DNA of 64,000 nucleotides from Psychrobacillus sp042945595 (GCF_042945595.1 NZ_CP168493.1:62001-126000); one strand, 5' to 3'; counted from the first letter of the stretch, positions 1-8,407 are shown. Notes: generated by a model not told the origin, from the sequence alone. Numbers and translations are program-made.

Positions 1-2
1 AT

Positions 3-2066
3 GCAGAGCGTATTAAAAGCTATTCTGAAATAAAACCTGGCGATAATATCGTACATATTCATCATGGGATAGGGAAATATATAGGGATAGAAACGCTCTT
101 AGTAAACGGAATTCATAAAGACTATTTGCATATTCGCTACCGTGGTGAGGATAAATTATTTGTTCCTGTCGATCAAATTGACCTAATTCAAAAATATGTC
201 GCGTCCGGTGAAAGAGATCCAAAGCTACATAAATTAGGTGGAGCAGATTGGAAAAAAACAAAAACGAAGGTATCGGCAGCTATTCAAGATATAGCAGATG
301 AGTTGTTGAAACTCTATGCGAAACGAGAGTCCGAAGTTGGTTACGCTTTCGAGCCAGATGGTGAAATGCAACAATCATTTGAATCGGCTTTCCCATATGA
401 GGAAACAGAAGATCAGCTTCGTTCCATTGAAGAAGTGAAGCGTGATATGGAAAAGTCACGTCCAATGGATCGTCTTATTTGTGGAGATGTAGGATATGGA
501 AAAACAGAGGTCGCAATAAGGGCGGCATTCAAAGCGGTAATGGAAGGCAAACAAGTAGCATTCCTTTGCCCGACAACCATTCTTGCTCAACAGCATTATG
601 AAACTATGCTAGAACGATTTCAAGACTTTCCAATTGAAGTTGGTTTACTTAGTCGTTTCCGTTCCAAAAAACAGCAAACGGAGACGATTAGTGGCTTAAA
701 AAAAGGAATAGTAGATGTAGTAGTAGGTACACATCGCATATTATCAAAGGATGTTGTCTACCACGATTTAGGACTTTTGGTCGTCGATGAAGAACAACGT
801 TTTGGGGTAAAGCATAAAGAAAAAATTAAACAGCTGAAAACAAACGTAGATGTCCTTACGTTAACTGCTACTCCTATTCCTCGAACATTGCATATGTCGA
901 TGATAGGTGTAAGAGATTTATCGGTTATTGAGACACCACCTAAAAATCGTTTTCCAGTTCAAACATATGTCATGGAATTTAACGGATCACTTGTACGGGA
1001 GTCGATTGAACGAGAACTAGCAAGGGGAGGACAGGCATTTTATCTATATAATCGAGTAGAAGACATTACTCGAAAAGTAGATGAAATTCAAATGTTGGTC
1101 CCTGGAGCAAGAGTAGGTTTTGCTCATGGTCAGATGCCCGAAACAGAACTTGAATCGGTCATTATTAGCTTTTTAGAAGGCGAATATGATGTCCTCGTAA
1201 CAACGACCATTATTGAAACTGGTATTGATATACCAAACGTAAATACACTTATCATTCATGATGCTGATAAAATGGGACTATCTCAGCTTTATCAATTACG
1301 GGGGCGTGTAGGACGATCAAATCGAGTTGCATATGCCTACTTAATGCATCAAAGAGATAAGGTTTTAACAGATGTTGCAGAAAAAAGATTACAAGCAATT
1401 AAAGAATTTACGGAGCTTGGATCTGGATTTAAGATTGCGATGCGTGATTTATCCATTCGAGGAGCGGGAAATCTATTAGGTTCACAGCAACACGGATTCA
1501 TTGATTCGGTTGGTTTTGATTTATATACACAAATGTTAGAAGATGCTATTGAAGAAAAACGCACGGGTATCAAAAAAGAAGACATTCAAGACTTAGAAAT
1601 TGTTTTATCGACAGATGCCTATATTTCAGATGATTATATACCAGATGGATATCAAAAAATTCAAATGTATAAACGTGTGAAAGCCATGGAGAAAGAAGAA
1701 GAATATTTAGACATCGTAGATGAACTACAAGATCGTTTTGGGGATATCCCTTTAGAAGCAGATAAGTTGTTGCGAATTGCTCGCCTGAAGATTTGGGGTA
1801 AAGACGTAGGGGTAGAATCTATTAAGGAAATAAACAAGCTTGTATCTATTCGTTTTAGTGAAGAAGGCACAAAAAATATAAATGGTGCTTTGCTTGTGGA
1901 AAAGTCCATGAAGTATGGACGTGCAGTGGGATTCAGTATGGATAACGCAAATCTAGTCATTACAATAGATGAAAGAAAAACAGGGAAGTTTAATCCATTT
2001 GATATCTTGGAAGAAATAATGAAATTATTGCCTGAAGCAAAAAAAGAAACGGCAGAAGTGAAATAA
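3..2066 (+). CDS. mfd: Transcription-repair coupling factor Mfd (3' part; 5' end outside window)
   Basis: Mfd is a DNA translocase that removes RNA polymerase stalled at DNA lesions and recruits UvrA for nucleotide excision repair. The reading frame is open from base 3, so the gene enters from upstream and only about 687 of the usual 1,150-1,180 residues are present. What is visible starts in the CarD-like RNA polymerase interaction domain (KPGDNIVHIHHGIGKY). The helicase core follows: Walker A GDVGYGKTEVA, the DEEQ box (VVDEEQRFG), TATPIPRTL, and QLRGRVGRS in the second RecA lobe. The C-terminal TRCF domain closes the protein. TTG at 126 is internal and is not the start. Synteny with spoVT downstream is as in Bacillus. 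Confidence 0.97.
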   Translation, partial: AERIKSYSEIKPGDNIVHIHHGIGKYIGIETLLVNGIHKDYLHIRYRGEDKLFVPVDQIDLIQKYVASGERDPKLHKLGGADWKKTKTKVSAAIQDIADELLKLYAKRESEVGYAFEPDGEMQQSFESAFPYEETEDQLRSIEEVKRDMEKSRPMDRLICGDVGYGKTEVAIRAAFKAVMEGKQVAFLCPTTILAQQHYETMLERFQDFPIEVGLLSRFRSKKQQTETISGLKKGIVDVVVGTHRILSKDVVYHDLGLLVVDEEQRFGVKHKEKIKQLKTNVDVLTLTATPIPRTLHMSMIGVRDLSVIETPPKNRFPVQTYVMEFNGSLVRESIERELARGGQAFYLYNRVEDITRKVDEIQMLVPGARVGFAHGQMPETELESVIISFLEGEYDVLVTTTIIETGIDIPNVNTLIIHDADKMGLSQLYQLRGRVGRSNRVAYAYLMHQRDKVLTDVAEKRLQAIKEFTELGSGFKIAMRDLSIRGAGNLLGSQQHGFIDSVGFDLYTQMLEDAIEEKRTGIKKEDIQDLEIVLSTDAYISDDYIPDGYQKIQMYKRVKAMEKEEEYLDIVDELQDRFGDIPLEADKLLRIARLKIWGKDVGVESIKEINKLVSIRFSEEGTKNINGALLVEKSMKYGRAVGFSMDNANLVITIDERKTGKFNPFDILEEIMKLLPEAKKETAEVK

Positions 2067-2071
2067 CATTT

Positions 2072-2102
2072 TGCATATTTTTTGGTAATGTGATGCATAC
2101 TA
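2072..2102 (+). promoter_or_regulatory. Sigma-G-type promoter of spoVT
   Basis: TGCATA (2072-2077) and CATACTA (2096-2102) are separated by 18 bp and fit the forespore sigma-G consensus closely. The -10 lies about 50 bp upstream of the spoVT start. SpoVT is known in B. subtilis as a sigma-G-dependent forespore regulator, so sequence and established regulation agree. The site overlaps the longer open frame beginning at 2090, which supports starting spoVT at 2153. Confidence 0.7.
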
Positions 2103-2152
2103 TGGCAGAAATGAAATTTAATACCCAATCAGTCGAAAGTGAGGCACATTAC

Positions 2153-2689
2153 ATGAAAGCAACAGGCATCGTACGACGTATTGATGATTTAGGTAGAGTA
2201 GTTATTCCGAAAGAAATACGCAGAACGCTTCGAATCCGTGAGGGAGACCCACTGGAGATTTTTACTGATAGAGAAGGGGAAGTCATATTAAAAAAATATT
2301 CTCCTATAAGTGAACTCGGAGATTTTGCGAAAGAATATGCTGAAACTTTATACGAAACGCTTGGAACGCCAGTATTAATAAGTGATCGTGATGAAATGAT
2401 TGCAGCGGCCGGGTTATCTAAAAAGGATTATTTGAATAGAAGACTTAGTCCAGATGTAGAAGAAATTGTTGGTAAACGAACAATTATTACGGAAAAACAT
2501 GAAAATTCAGTGGAATGGGTGCCAGGAGTTTTTGAAACAGTAAAGTCATATTGCATTGCACCTATTATCTCGTCGGGTGATTCAATTGGAGCTGTATTTA
2601 TCATTTCGAAAGTCCACTTTATAGGAGAAGCAGAGATGAAAGCAATCGAAACAGCAGCAAATTTTTTAGCAAAACAAATGGAAAGTTAA
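2153..2689 (+). CDS. spoVT: Stage V sporulation protein T, forespore transcription regulator
   Basis: SpoVT is an AbrB-family DNA-binding protein that tunes sigma-G-dependent genes in the forespore. The 178 residues equal the B. subtilis length. Residues 1-50 are the swapped-hairpin AbrB domain (MKATGIVRRIDDLGRVVIPK); the rest is a GAF-like domain. The frame is open back to 2090, but ATG 2153 is preceded by AAAGTGAGG at good spacing and starts exactly at the conserved N-terminus, and a sigma-G promoter lies just upstream. A terminator follows at 2703. Confidence 0.96.
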   Translation: MKATGIVRRIDDLGRVVIPKEIRRTLRIREGDPLEIFTDREGEVILKKYSPISELGDFAKEYAETLYETLGTPVLISDRDEMIAAAGLSKKDYLNRRLSPDVEEIVGKRTIITEKHENSVEWVPGVFETVKSYCIAPIISSGDSIGAVFIISKVHFIGEAEMKAIETAANFLAKQMES

Positions 2690-2702
2690 CTCATATTATT
2701 AC

Positions 2703-2734
2703 AAAGCCTTTCTCACATAGGGGAAGGCTTTTTT
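2703..2734 (+). terminator. Rho-independent terminator after spoVT
   Basis: AAAGCCTT and AAGGCTTTTTT form a stem around a loop of about 13 nt, followed by six T. It lies 14 bp after the spoVT stop codon. Confidence 0.8.
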
Positions 2735-2840
2735 GAATGATAAGAAACTTTATAAAACATATTTATAGGGTTTTGTCTCTAGTTATCCAAACCCTAAGAG
2801 ATTCAACAAATAGTTACTATAAAAGTGCAAAGTTTTACAA

Positions 2841-2924
2841 TTAGTCTCGGGTGAGAAAAAAATAGTCTCGCTTTAGGATGAATTGGTCTCGGGTTCAACC
2901 GAATTGGTCTCGAAGTACCATAAA
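2841..2924. repeat. Four-unit degenerate tandem array with exact 21-bp period (GGTCTCG core)
   Basis: The core (A/G)GTCTCG begins at 2843, 2864, 2885 and 2906, each exactly 21 bp from the last. The units share TTGGTCTCG or a close variant and then diverge over the remaining 12 bases, usually ending in AA. It lies in the 477-bp gap between spoVT and yabM. A related five-unit array sits at 42771-42875. The repeats are too short and too degenerate for CRISPR. Both strands give a 7-residue peptide period, but stop codons interrupt it, so I see no intact gene. Function unknown. Confidence 0.85.
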
Positions 2925-3013
2925 GTGTAAAAAAATTCACCTGATTAAGCGGCTCCCAACTTCTTAATAGCATTGTAATTAGTCTTTAGAACTTAAAAGA
3001 GTGTCATTCTAAT

Positions 3014-3077
3014 AAATACGTGCTCCTGCGCAAGCTCGTCGCAGAAAATACGTGCTCCTGAGCAAGCTCGTCCAAGA
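3014..3077. repeat. Two-copy 32-bp tandem direct repeat
   Basis: Two adjacent copies (3014-3045 and 3046-3077) start with AAATACGTGCTCCTG and contain GCAAGCTCGTC. They differ at only a few positions. The rest of 2735-3166 holds no gene I can support: the 21-bp array, this repeat and AT-rich sequence. Confidence 0.85.
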
Positions 3078-3166
3078 AAAAATGTACTGTCGTGGCAGGC
3101 ATAGGCGATTACGCTTTTATTGATGTATAATGGATGCATTGAACTGAATGGAAGAAGGATTTGCGA

Positions 3167-4777
3167 ATGAGTAATGAATGGAATATGAAAACTTATATGA
3201 AAGGCGCTGCAATGTTGACGGTTTCCGCTATTATTGTAAAGCTACTCAGTGCTATTTACCGTGTGCCTTTTCAAAACTTAGTTGGAGATGAAGGCTTTTA
3301 TATATACCAACAGGTTTATCCATTCATTGGAATAATCACAACATGGACCTCTTTTGGTTTTGCAGTTGCTTTATCTAAAATTTTATCTGAATATAGATCG
3401 ACCGGTAAAGCACATGCACTACCCAAAATTTTGCAAATAGCATTTATTTATATCGGAATCATATCTATTGCATTTTTTATCTTATTATATTGGGGATCAG
3501 ATTTCTTAGCAAAAGCAATGGGAGATGAACTGTTAGCTAGTCTATTAAAAGCAGGCTCCTACGTTATTTTGTTAATGCCTTTGCTAGCTGTTTTAAAAGG
3601 AGAATTTCAAGCTGGTGGTCGTATGAGGCCAGTAGCCTATGCGCAAGTTGTAGAGCAAGTCGTCCGAGTTTCCGTCATATTGTTGGGTACATGGATTGTC
3701 ATATCAAATGGCTTGGATTTATATAAGGCTGGAAGCATGGCCATGTATGGTGCAGTAGCCGGGGAATTGGTTGGGGTGATCTTTCTTTCTTATATTTATT
3801 GGAGAGGGTTTGAACGTCCTCAAGTAAACCAGATAAAACAATTCGTTCCAATATGGCCTATTGTAAAAGATTTGACGATAATCAGTATAAGTGCAAGTAT
3901 AAGTGCGCTTTTATTTTTACTATTTCAGTTGGTTGATTCATTTACGGTTTTTCAACTATTACTTGAAAATGGTATGGGAAAACTAGAGGCGATGGAGAAT
4001 AAAGGTATTTATGATAGAGGGCAACCACTAGTTCAATTAGGAATTGTAATTGCTTCCACATTGTCTTTAGCTATTGTACCGTTAGTTGCACATCGAATGA
4101 ATAAAGAAAAAGGAAGAACGGCTATTCCGTTCATGCAACTTACATTTAGAGTAGCTTTCACATTTGGAATAGCTGCAGCATTGGGGCTGATTGTAGTTCT
4201 TCCATATGTAAATGAAATGTTATTCCAAACAAGAGAAGAATCGATTACTTTAATGGTATTTGCTTTTCAAATTGTATGGATGTCTTTAATCCTCACGTTG
4301 ATGGCGATGCTTCAAGGAATTGGGAAAGTAAAAATACCTACATTGTTTTTACTTGTTGGCGTATGCAGCAAATGGCTATTAAATGGTATGCTTATACCAT
4401 CTTATGGTGTATTGGGAGCAGCGACATCTGGAAATATTAGTTTAGCTATTGTGTTTTTATGTATGCTTTTCTATTTCAAAAAGAACTGGAATATTCCATT
4501 TGCATCTTTTGCGTTTTATAAAGGGATTGTTATTGCTTCGCTCACGATGATTGTTTGCGTAATGGCGTATGAATGGTTAGCGGATAACGTCCTATTTGAA
4601 AGTTTTACAAGCCGAATCCGGTCTCTAATCATCTCTTTCAGTGCTGTGACACTGGGGACGTTTGTTTTCCTTATAATAATTGCGAAAAGACGCGTTATTG
4701 GAGAGAAAGAATGGTTTTTATTGCCGTTCGGAAAAAGAATGGCTATTTTCCAACTGTGGTTGAATAAAGAAAAATAA
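3167..4777 (+). CDS. yabM: SpoVB/YabM-like polysaccharide (lipid-linked) flippase
   Basis: This is a MOP/MATE-superfamily integral membrane protein of the PST/MurJ-like group. Members move lipid-linked sugar precursors across the membrane; B. subtilis YabM and SpoVB are close relatives. The 536 residues are almost entirely hydrophobic, with about 14 predicted membrane segments, from AAMLTVSAIIVKLLSAIYRVP to the C-terminal VTLGTFVFLIII. Family length is about 530. ATG 3167 is chosen because AGAAGG lies 8 bp upstream; the TTG at 3161 overlaps that site. The gene sits between spoVT and yabN as in Bacillus. The exact substrate is not determinable from sequence. Confidence 0.88.
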   Translation: MSNEWNMKTYMKGAAMLTVSAIIVKLLSAIYRVPFQNLVGDEGFYIYQQVYPFIGIITTWTSFGFAVALSKILSEYRSTGKAHALPKILQIAFIYIGIISIAFFILLYWGSDFLAKAMGDELLASLLKAGSYVILLMPLLAVLKGEFQAGGRMRPVAYAQVVEQVVRVSVILLGTWIVISNGLDLYKAGSMAMYGAVAGELVGVIFLSYIYWRGFERPQVNQIKQFVPIWPIVKDLTIISISASISALLFLLFQLVDSFTVFQLLLENGMGKLEAMENKGIYDRGQPLVQLGIVIASTLSLAIVPLVAHRMNKEKGRTAIPFMQLTFRVAFTFGIAAALGLIVVLPYVNEMLFQTREESITLMVFAFQIVWMSLILTLMAMLQGIGKVKIPTLFLLVGVCSKWLLNGMLIPSYGVLGAATSGNISLAIVFLCMLFYFKKNWNIPFASFAFYKGIVIASLTMIVCVMAYEWLADNVLFESFTSRIRSLIISFSAVTLGTFVFLIIIAKRRVIGEKEWFLLPFGKRMAIFQLWLNKEK

Positions 4778-4789
4778 GGTTGTGAGCAG

Positions 4790-6247
4790 ATGAATGAAAT
4801 GACAATAATTGGACTTGGGGCGAGTGATTTAGATCAGCTACCACTAGGGATATATAAAAAACTAAAAGCTGCAGAGCATCTCTATGTTCGGACGGAGCAG
4901 CACCCAGTTTTGCAGGAATTAAAAAAAGAAGGTCTAACTTGGACAAGTTTTGATGGAATATATGAGAAAAATGAACAATTTGAAGGAGTTTATGAGGAAA
5001 TTGTCGAAACACTTCTTCATCTAGCAAAGGAATCTTCCGTTATGTATGCAGTGCCTGGACATCCGTTAGTAGCAGAACAAACCGTGCAGTTATTAATAGA
5101 AGCGGAACAACAAGGGAAAGTGAAGATTCGTATCGAGGGTGGGCAAAGCTTTTTGGATCCCATTTTTGGAGCACTGCGAATAGATCCTATTGAAGGGTTT
5201 CAACTGTTAGATGGAACAAGCTTGAAGCGGGACACTATTCAAATGAATTCGCATGTACTAATAGGGCAAGTGTATGATGCGTTTAGTGCCTCTGAAGTAA
5301 AACTAACGCTCATGGAAAAGTATCCAGATGAGTATGAAGTAACGATTGTTACTGCGGCAGGTTCTACAAAGGAAAAGTTAACGAAAGTGCCATTATACGA
5401 GCTAGATCGCGTAATGGAGTTGGATAATTTAACTACTTTATACGTTCCACCGATACGAGAACAAGAAGAGCGATTGAAGGAGTGGCAAACACTACGTCAA
5501 ATTGTGGCTGATTTAAGGGGTCCTAATGGTTGTCCGTGGGATCAAGAACAAACACACTCAACTCTGAAGAAGTTCGCGGTAGAAGAAGTGTATGAGCTAT
5601 TACAGGCGATTGATGAGGAGGATGATCATCATATTGTCGAAGAACTCGGTGACGTACTCTTACAAGTATTTTTACATGCGCAAATAGGGGAAGACAATGG
5701 CTACTTTAGTCTAGAGGAAATACTTCAATCAGTTTCGGATAAAATGATTCGTAGGCATCCTCATGTCTTTGGAGATGCTATTGCGAATGATTCGGAAGAA
5801 GTGCTTCGTAATTGGCAACAAATCAAATCTGAAGAAAAAAAAGAAGCCAAAGGGTCACTATTAGACGGAGAATTGCGATCGGATTCCTCCCTGCTTACAT
5901 CTTTTAATTATCAAAAGAAAGCGGCTAAAGTTGGTTTTGATTGGCCAGATGTGGCTGGTGCGTGGGAGAAATTTGAGGAAGAGCTGGAAGAATGGAAAAC
6001 AGAGTTGAAAGATGGCACGAGTGACTCGCAAGTGGACGAGCTAGGAGATGTGTTATTTACAATTGTCAATTTGGCACGCTTTTATGGTCTATCTCCAGAA
6101 CAGGCAATGATTCAAGCAAATGAAAAGTTTATTAGAAGATTTCAATTCATTGAGTCAAGTGTGAAAAAAGGAAAAGGTGACTTTTCACTTTATCATTTAG
6201 ATGAGCTTGACGAGTTTTGGAAAGAAGCAAAGAAATTAGAGAGGTAG
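4790..6247 (+). CDS. yabN: YabN: tetrapyrrole-methylase-like / MazG nucleotide pyrophosphohydrolase fusion
   Basis: This is a two-domain protein of 485 residues. Residues 1-220 resemble SAM-dependent tetrapyrrole methylases (GLGASDLDQLPLG; YAVPGHPLVAEQ). Residues 235-485 carry tandem MazG halves (EEVYELLQAIDEED, EELGDVLLQV, then EKFEEELEEWKTEL and DELGDVLFTIVN), the acidic Mg-binding helices of nucleoside-triphosphate pyrophosphohydrolases that remove non-canonical NTPs. The role of the methylase-like half is unproven. It starts 12 bp after yabM and is followed 7 bp later by rqcP, so the three genes are probably co-transcribed. Confidence 0.92.
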   Translation: MNEMTIIGLGASDLDQLPLGIYKKLKAAEHLYVRTEQHPVLQELKKEGLTWTSFDGIYEKNEQFEGVYEEIVETLLHLAKESSVMYAVPGHPLVAEQTVQLLIEAEQQGKVKIRIEGGQSFLDPIFGALRIDPIEGFQLLDGTSLKRDTIQMNSHVLIGQVYDAFSASEVKLTLMEKYPDEYEVTIVTAAGSTKEKLTKVPLYELDRVMELDNLTTLYVPPIREQEERLKEWQTLRQIVADLRGPNGCPWDQEQTHSTLKKFAVEEVYELLQAIDEEDDHHIVEELGDVLLQVFLHAQIGEDNGYFSLEEILQSVSDKMIRRHPHVFGDAIANDSEEVLRNWQQIKSEEKKEAKGSLLDGELRSDSSLLTSFNYQKKAAKVGFDWPDVAGAWEKFEEELEEWKTELKDGTSDSQVDELGDVLFTIVNLARFYGLSPEQAMIQANEKFIRRFQFIESSVKKGKGDFSLYHLDELDEFWKEAKKLER

Positions 6248-6254
6248 GGATATT

Positions 6255-6545
6255 ATGAGATTAGATAAATATTTAAAAGTATCACGGCTGATAAAACGTA
6301 GAACGCTTGCGAAAGAAGTGGCAGATCAGGGGAGAGTAACGATTAACGGAAAAGTGGCAAAAGCTAGTTCTGATGTGAAGGTTTTAGATGAACTCTCCAT
6401 TCGTTTCGGACAAAAAGTGGTTACAGCTACTGTCGATGCTATTAAGGACTCTGCGAAAAAAGAAGATGCTGCATCAATGTTCACAATTATCAAAGAAGAA
6501 AGACTAGAAAAAATAGATCCAGCATTTATGGATGATGAAGATTAA
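6255..6545 (+). CDS. rqcP: RqcP (YabO/Hsp15-like) S4-domain RNA-binding protein
   Basis: A 96-residue S4 RNA-binding protein (MRLDKYLKVSRLIKRRTLAK). The B. subtilis homologue RqcP acts with RqcH on stalled 50S subunits to drive C-terminal alanine tailing of nascent chains in ribosome quality control. The N-terminal 80 residues match the S4 fold; an acidic tail (PAFMDDED) ends the protein. A terminator follows immediately, ending the yabM-yabN-rqcP unit. Confidence 0.92.
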   Translation: MRLDKYLKVSRLIKRRTLAKEVADQGRVTINGKVAKASSDVKVLDELSIRFGQKVVTATVDAIKDSAKKEDAASMFTIIKEERLEKIDPAFMDDED

Positions 6546-6548
6546 GAA

Positions 6549-6579
6549 AAAGCATGGCATTTGTCATGCTTTTTTTTTA
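6549..6579 (+). terminator. Rho-independent terminator after rqcP
   Basis: AAGCATG and CATGCTT pair around a short loop, followed by a long T run. The 3' arm overlaps the -35 region of the candidate sigma-E promoter of yabP. Confidence 0.85.
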
Positions 6580-6591
6580 TGTGCATACAAT
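6563..6591 (+). promoter_or_regulatory. Sigma-E-type promoter of yabPQ
   Basis: CATACAAT at 6584-6591 is a perfect sigma-E -10. GTCATGCT at 6563-6570 is a partial -35 match with a 13-bp spacer. yabP and yabQ are mother-cell sporulation genes, which fits. Confidence 0.6.
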
Positions 6592-6622
6592 ACAAAGATA
6601 GGACAAGGAGAGGAGAGAGTAT

Positions 6623-6925
6623 ATGCAATTTCAAGCAGAAAACCAAACAATTACTATTCCATCGGGGGATCATTTGATTTCACTAAGAAATCGAAAAAGA
6701 ATGGATTTAACATCAGTAAAGTCCATTGAACGATTTGATCAAACAGAATTTTATGTAAGAACATCCCAAGGAATCCTTCACATCAAAGGAGAAGAATTAA
6801 AGATTGTTCATTTAGACGTAGATAAAGGCCTCCTTACATTAGAAGGAATTGTTCGAGTAATGCAGTACGATGAGGAGCAGCAGGCTGACGGAGCAAGAGG
6901 ATTACTTCATAAACTATTCGGATGA
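6623..6925 (+). CDS. yabP: Sporulation protein YabP
   Basis: A 100-residue protein of the YabP/YqfC family, mother-cell proteins expressed under sigma-E; YabP-type genes lie beside the cortex gene yabQ. The family core is visible: NQTITIPSGDHLISLRNRKRM, then HIKGEELKIVHLDVDKGLLTLEG. ATG 6623 is preceded by GGAGAGG. Its last codons overlap yabQ by 4 bp. Biochemical function is unknown. Confidence 0.9.
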   Translation: MQFQAENQTITIPSGDHLISLRNRKRMDLTSVKSIERFDQTEFYVRTSQGILHIKGEELKIVHLDVDKGLLTLEGIVRVMQYDEEQQADGARGLLHKLFG

Positions 6926-7419
6926 CACTCTCTCTCCAATTTGTTAGCTTATTATTGTTGATGGTGAGTGGAATTCTAATTGGGGCAATCATTGAAGGGA
7001 CGCGCTTTCTAACAGGAAGTTTTTCAAAGCGTTCCTTTGTTTTTAAATATCGAATAGGTATTGAAGTAATTATCTGGATATCACTTGGTTTGGGAACCTT
7101 TTTCTTGCTGTACGAAGTACGGGATGGGATATGGAGAGTTTATGATCCGTTGGCGCAATTATTAGGTATTCTTTTATACGAAAAGTTATTTCAGCCCGCA
7201 TTTCAATTGACTGGAAGGATCTTTTTGCGTTTAATCGTTAAGCCTGTATGGTTCATAATACACGTATTTATAACAATTATAGGAAAAGTTATTAGTTTAA
7301 TCTTCCTGCTAATATTAGTTATTACTAAACCATTTCGTTATATATATATAAAAACACTGCATTTGGCCCTTCAGAAAAAACCCAACTTCCGTTATAATAA
7401 AAAGTACACGAAAAATTGA
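6922..7419 (+). CDS. yabQ: Spore cortex biosynthesis protein YabQ
   Basis: A 165-residue membrane protein with about five hydrophobic segments (FVSLLLLMVSGILIGAII; VIIWISLGLGTFFLL; a LAQLLGILLYEKLF region; WFIIHVFITIIGKVISLIF). B. subtilis YabQ is needed for spore cortex formation and is made in the mother cell. It overlaps yabP by 4 bp (ATGA), implying translational coupling, and shares its sigma-E promoter. The C-terminus is basic (KKPNFRYNKKYTKN). Confidence 0.9.
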   Translation: MTLSLQFVSLLLLMVSGILIGAIIEGTRFLTGSFSKRSFVFKYRIGIEVIIWISLGLGTFFLLYEVRDGIWRVYDPLAQLLGILLYEKLFQPAFQLTGRIFLRLIVKPVWFIIHVFITIIGKVISLIFLLILVITKPFRYIYIKTLHLALQKKPNFRYNKKYTKN

Positions 7420-7443
7420 AATAGTTTGACGGGAGAGGGCGAA

Positions 7444-7839
7444 GTGGGAGAAAATCAAAGGAAAGTACCTTTTGAGAAACAACTTGCATCAATTAATACT
7501 GATTACGTTCGCTCGATTGAACGTCAAGAAAACCGTAAACAGGCCAAAAAACTTCGTTTATTCAGACGTTTATCTATATTTGGGGTTATGTCCGTTGTAA
7601 TTATTGGTATTTTAATTTCCACATTGATAAATAGTAATAATGCTTTAGAAGAAAAAAGAAAGAAAAAAGAACAAGTTACAGAAGAACTTGCAAAAGTACA
7701 AGAAGAGCAAGAATTGTTGAAACTTCAAATTTCCAAATTAAATGATGATGAGTACATTGGCAAATTATTGAGAAGAGATTACTTTCTGTCAGAAGAAGGA
7801 GAAATTATTTTTGCTTTGCCTGATAGCATTGAAAAATAA
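7444..7839 (+). CDS. divIC: Cell division protein DivIC (FtsB-like)
   Basis: DivIC is a bitopic divisome protein that pairs with FtsL and DivIB at the septum. The 131 residues have a short cytoplasmic N-terminus, one membrane segment (LSIFGVMSVVIIGILISTLI), a coiled coil (ALEEKRKKKEQVTEELAKVQ) and a short extracellular tail ending EGEIIFALPD. B. subtilis DivIC has 125 residues. GTG 7444 lies 5 bp after GGAGAGG; an alternative TTG at 7426 would place that ribosome binding site inside the gene. Confidence 0.92.
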   Translation: MGENQRKVPFEKQLASINTDYVRSIERQENRKQAKKLRLFRRLSIFGVMSVVIIGILISTLINSNNALEEKRKKKEQVTEELAKVQEEQELLKLQISKLNDDEYIGKLLRRDYFLSEEGEIIFALPDSIEK

Positions 7840-7870
7840 GATAAAATAACGCTTCAAGAGAGTAGTCTTA

Positions 7871-7898
7871 TTGACACTCTTTTTTTGTTGGCTATAAT
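7871..7898 (+). promoter_or_regulatory. Sigma-A promoter of yabR
   Basis: Perfect TTGACA (7871-7876) and TATAAT (7893-7898) with a 16-bp spacer, about 80 bp upstream of the yabR start. Confidence 0.8.
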
Positions 7899-7975
7899 AA
7901 AGGTAGGGTCTGTATGAAAAAATCGTATATACTCGTTAAAGAGTCGCTTAAATTTTAAGGAGGAGCATTTTTTTT

Positions 7976-8407
7976 ATGTCAATTGAAGTAGGCAGCAAGG
8001 TAGAAGGTAAAGTAACAGGAATCACTAACTTCGGAGCATTCGTCGAGCTACCAGGAGGCTCAACAGGTCTGGTTCACATTAGCGAAGTTGCGGACAATTA
8101 TGTGAAAGATATTAATGAGCATTTGAAGGTTGGAGATGTTGTTGAAGTTAAGGTGATGAATGTTGAAGCGGATGGCAAAATCGGATTATCTATTCGTAAA
8201 GCAAAGCCTCAAGCGGAAAGACCAGAGAGACCAGAACGTCCTCAGCGTCCACGTAACAACAATCGTTCAAATGATCGCGATCGTCCGATGAAAGAGAATT
8301 TTGAGCAAAAAATGACACGATTCTTAAAGGATAGTGAAGATCGTTTGTCTACGTTAAAGCGTGCAACAGAATCTAAGCGCGGTGGCAGAGGCGCTAAAAG
8401 AGGATAA
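7976..8407 (+). CDS. yabR: S1-domain RNA-binding protein YabR
   Basis: A 143-residue protein. Residues 1-75 are one S1 RNA-binding domain (GSKVEGKVTGITNFGAFVEL, GLVHISEV, KVGDVVEVKVMNVEADGKIGLSIRKA). A Pro/Arg-rich linker (RPERPERPQRPRNNNR) and a basic tail (RGGRGAKRG) follow. It belongs to the general-stress protein 13/YabR group, thought to bind RNA or ribosomes. AGGAGG lies 6-10 bp upstream of ATG. It is preceded by its own sigma-A promoter and followed by a terminator. Confidence 0.93.
   Translation: MSIEVGSKVEGKVTGITNFGAFVELPGGSTGLVHISEVADNYVKDINEHLKVGDVVEVKVMNVEADGKIGLSIRKAKPQAERPERPERPQRPRNNNRSNDRDRPMKENFEQKMTRFLKDSEDRLSTLKRATESKRGGRGAKRG

Noticed and set aside
2090..2152. Upstream extension of spoVT to 2090
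   Set aside because: The sigma-G -10 lies within it and the conserved N-terminus and ribosome binding site are at 2153.
2841..2924. CRISPR array at the 21-bp repeats
   Set aside because: The conserved core is only 7-10 bases, spacing is 21 bp, and there are no cas genes in the window. CRISPR repeats are longer with longer spacers.
6532..6729. Frame overlapping the rqcP end and yabP start
   Set aside because: It runs through a terminator hairpin and a promoter and conflicts with yabP, which has a good ribosome binding site.
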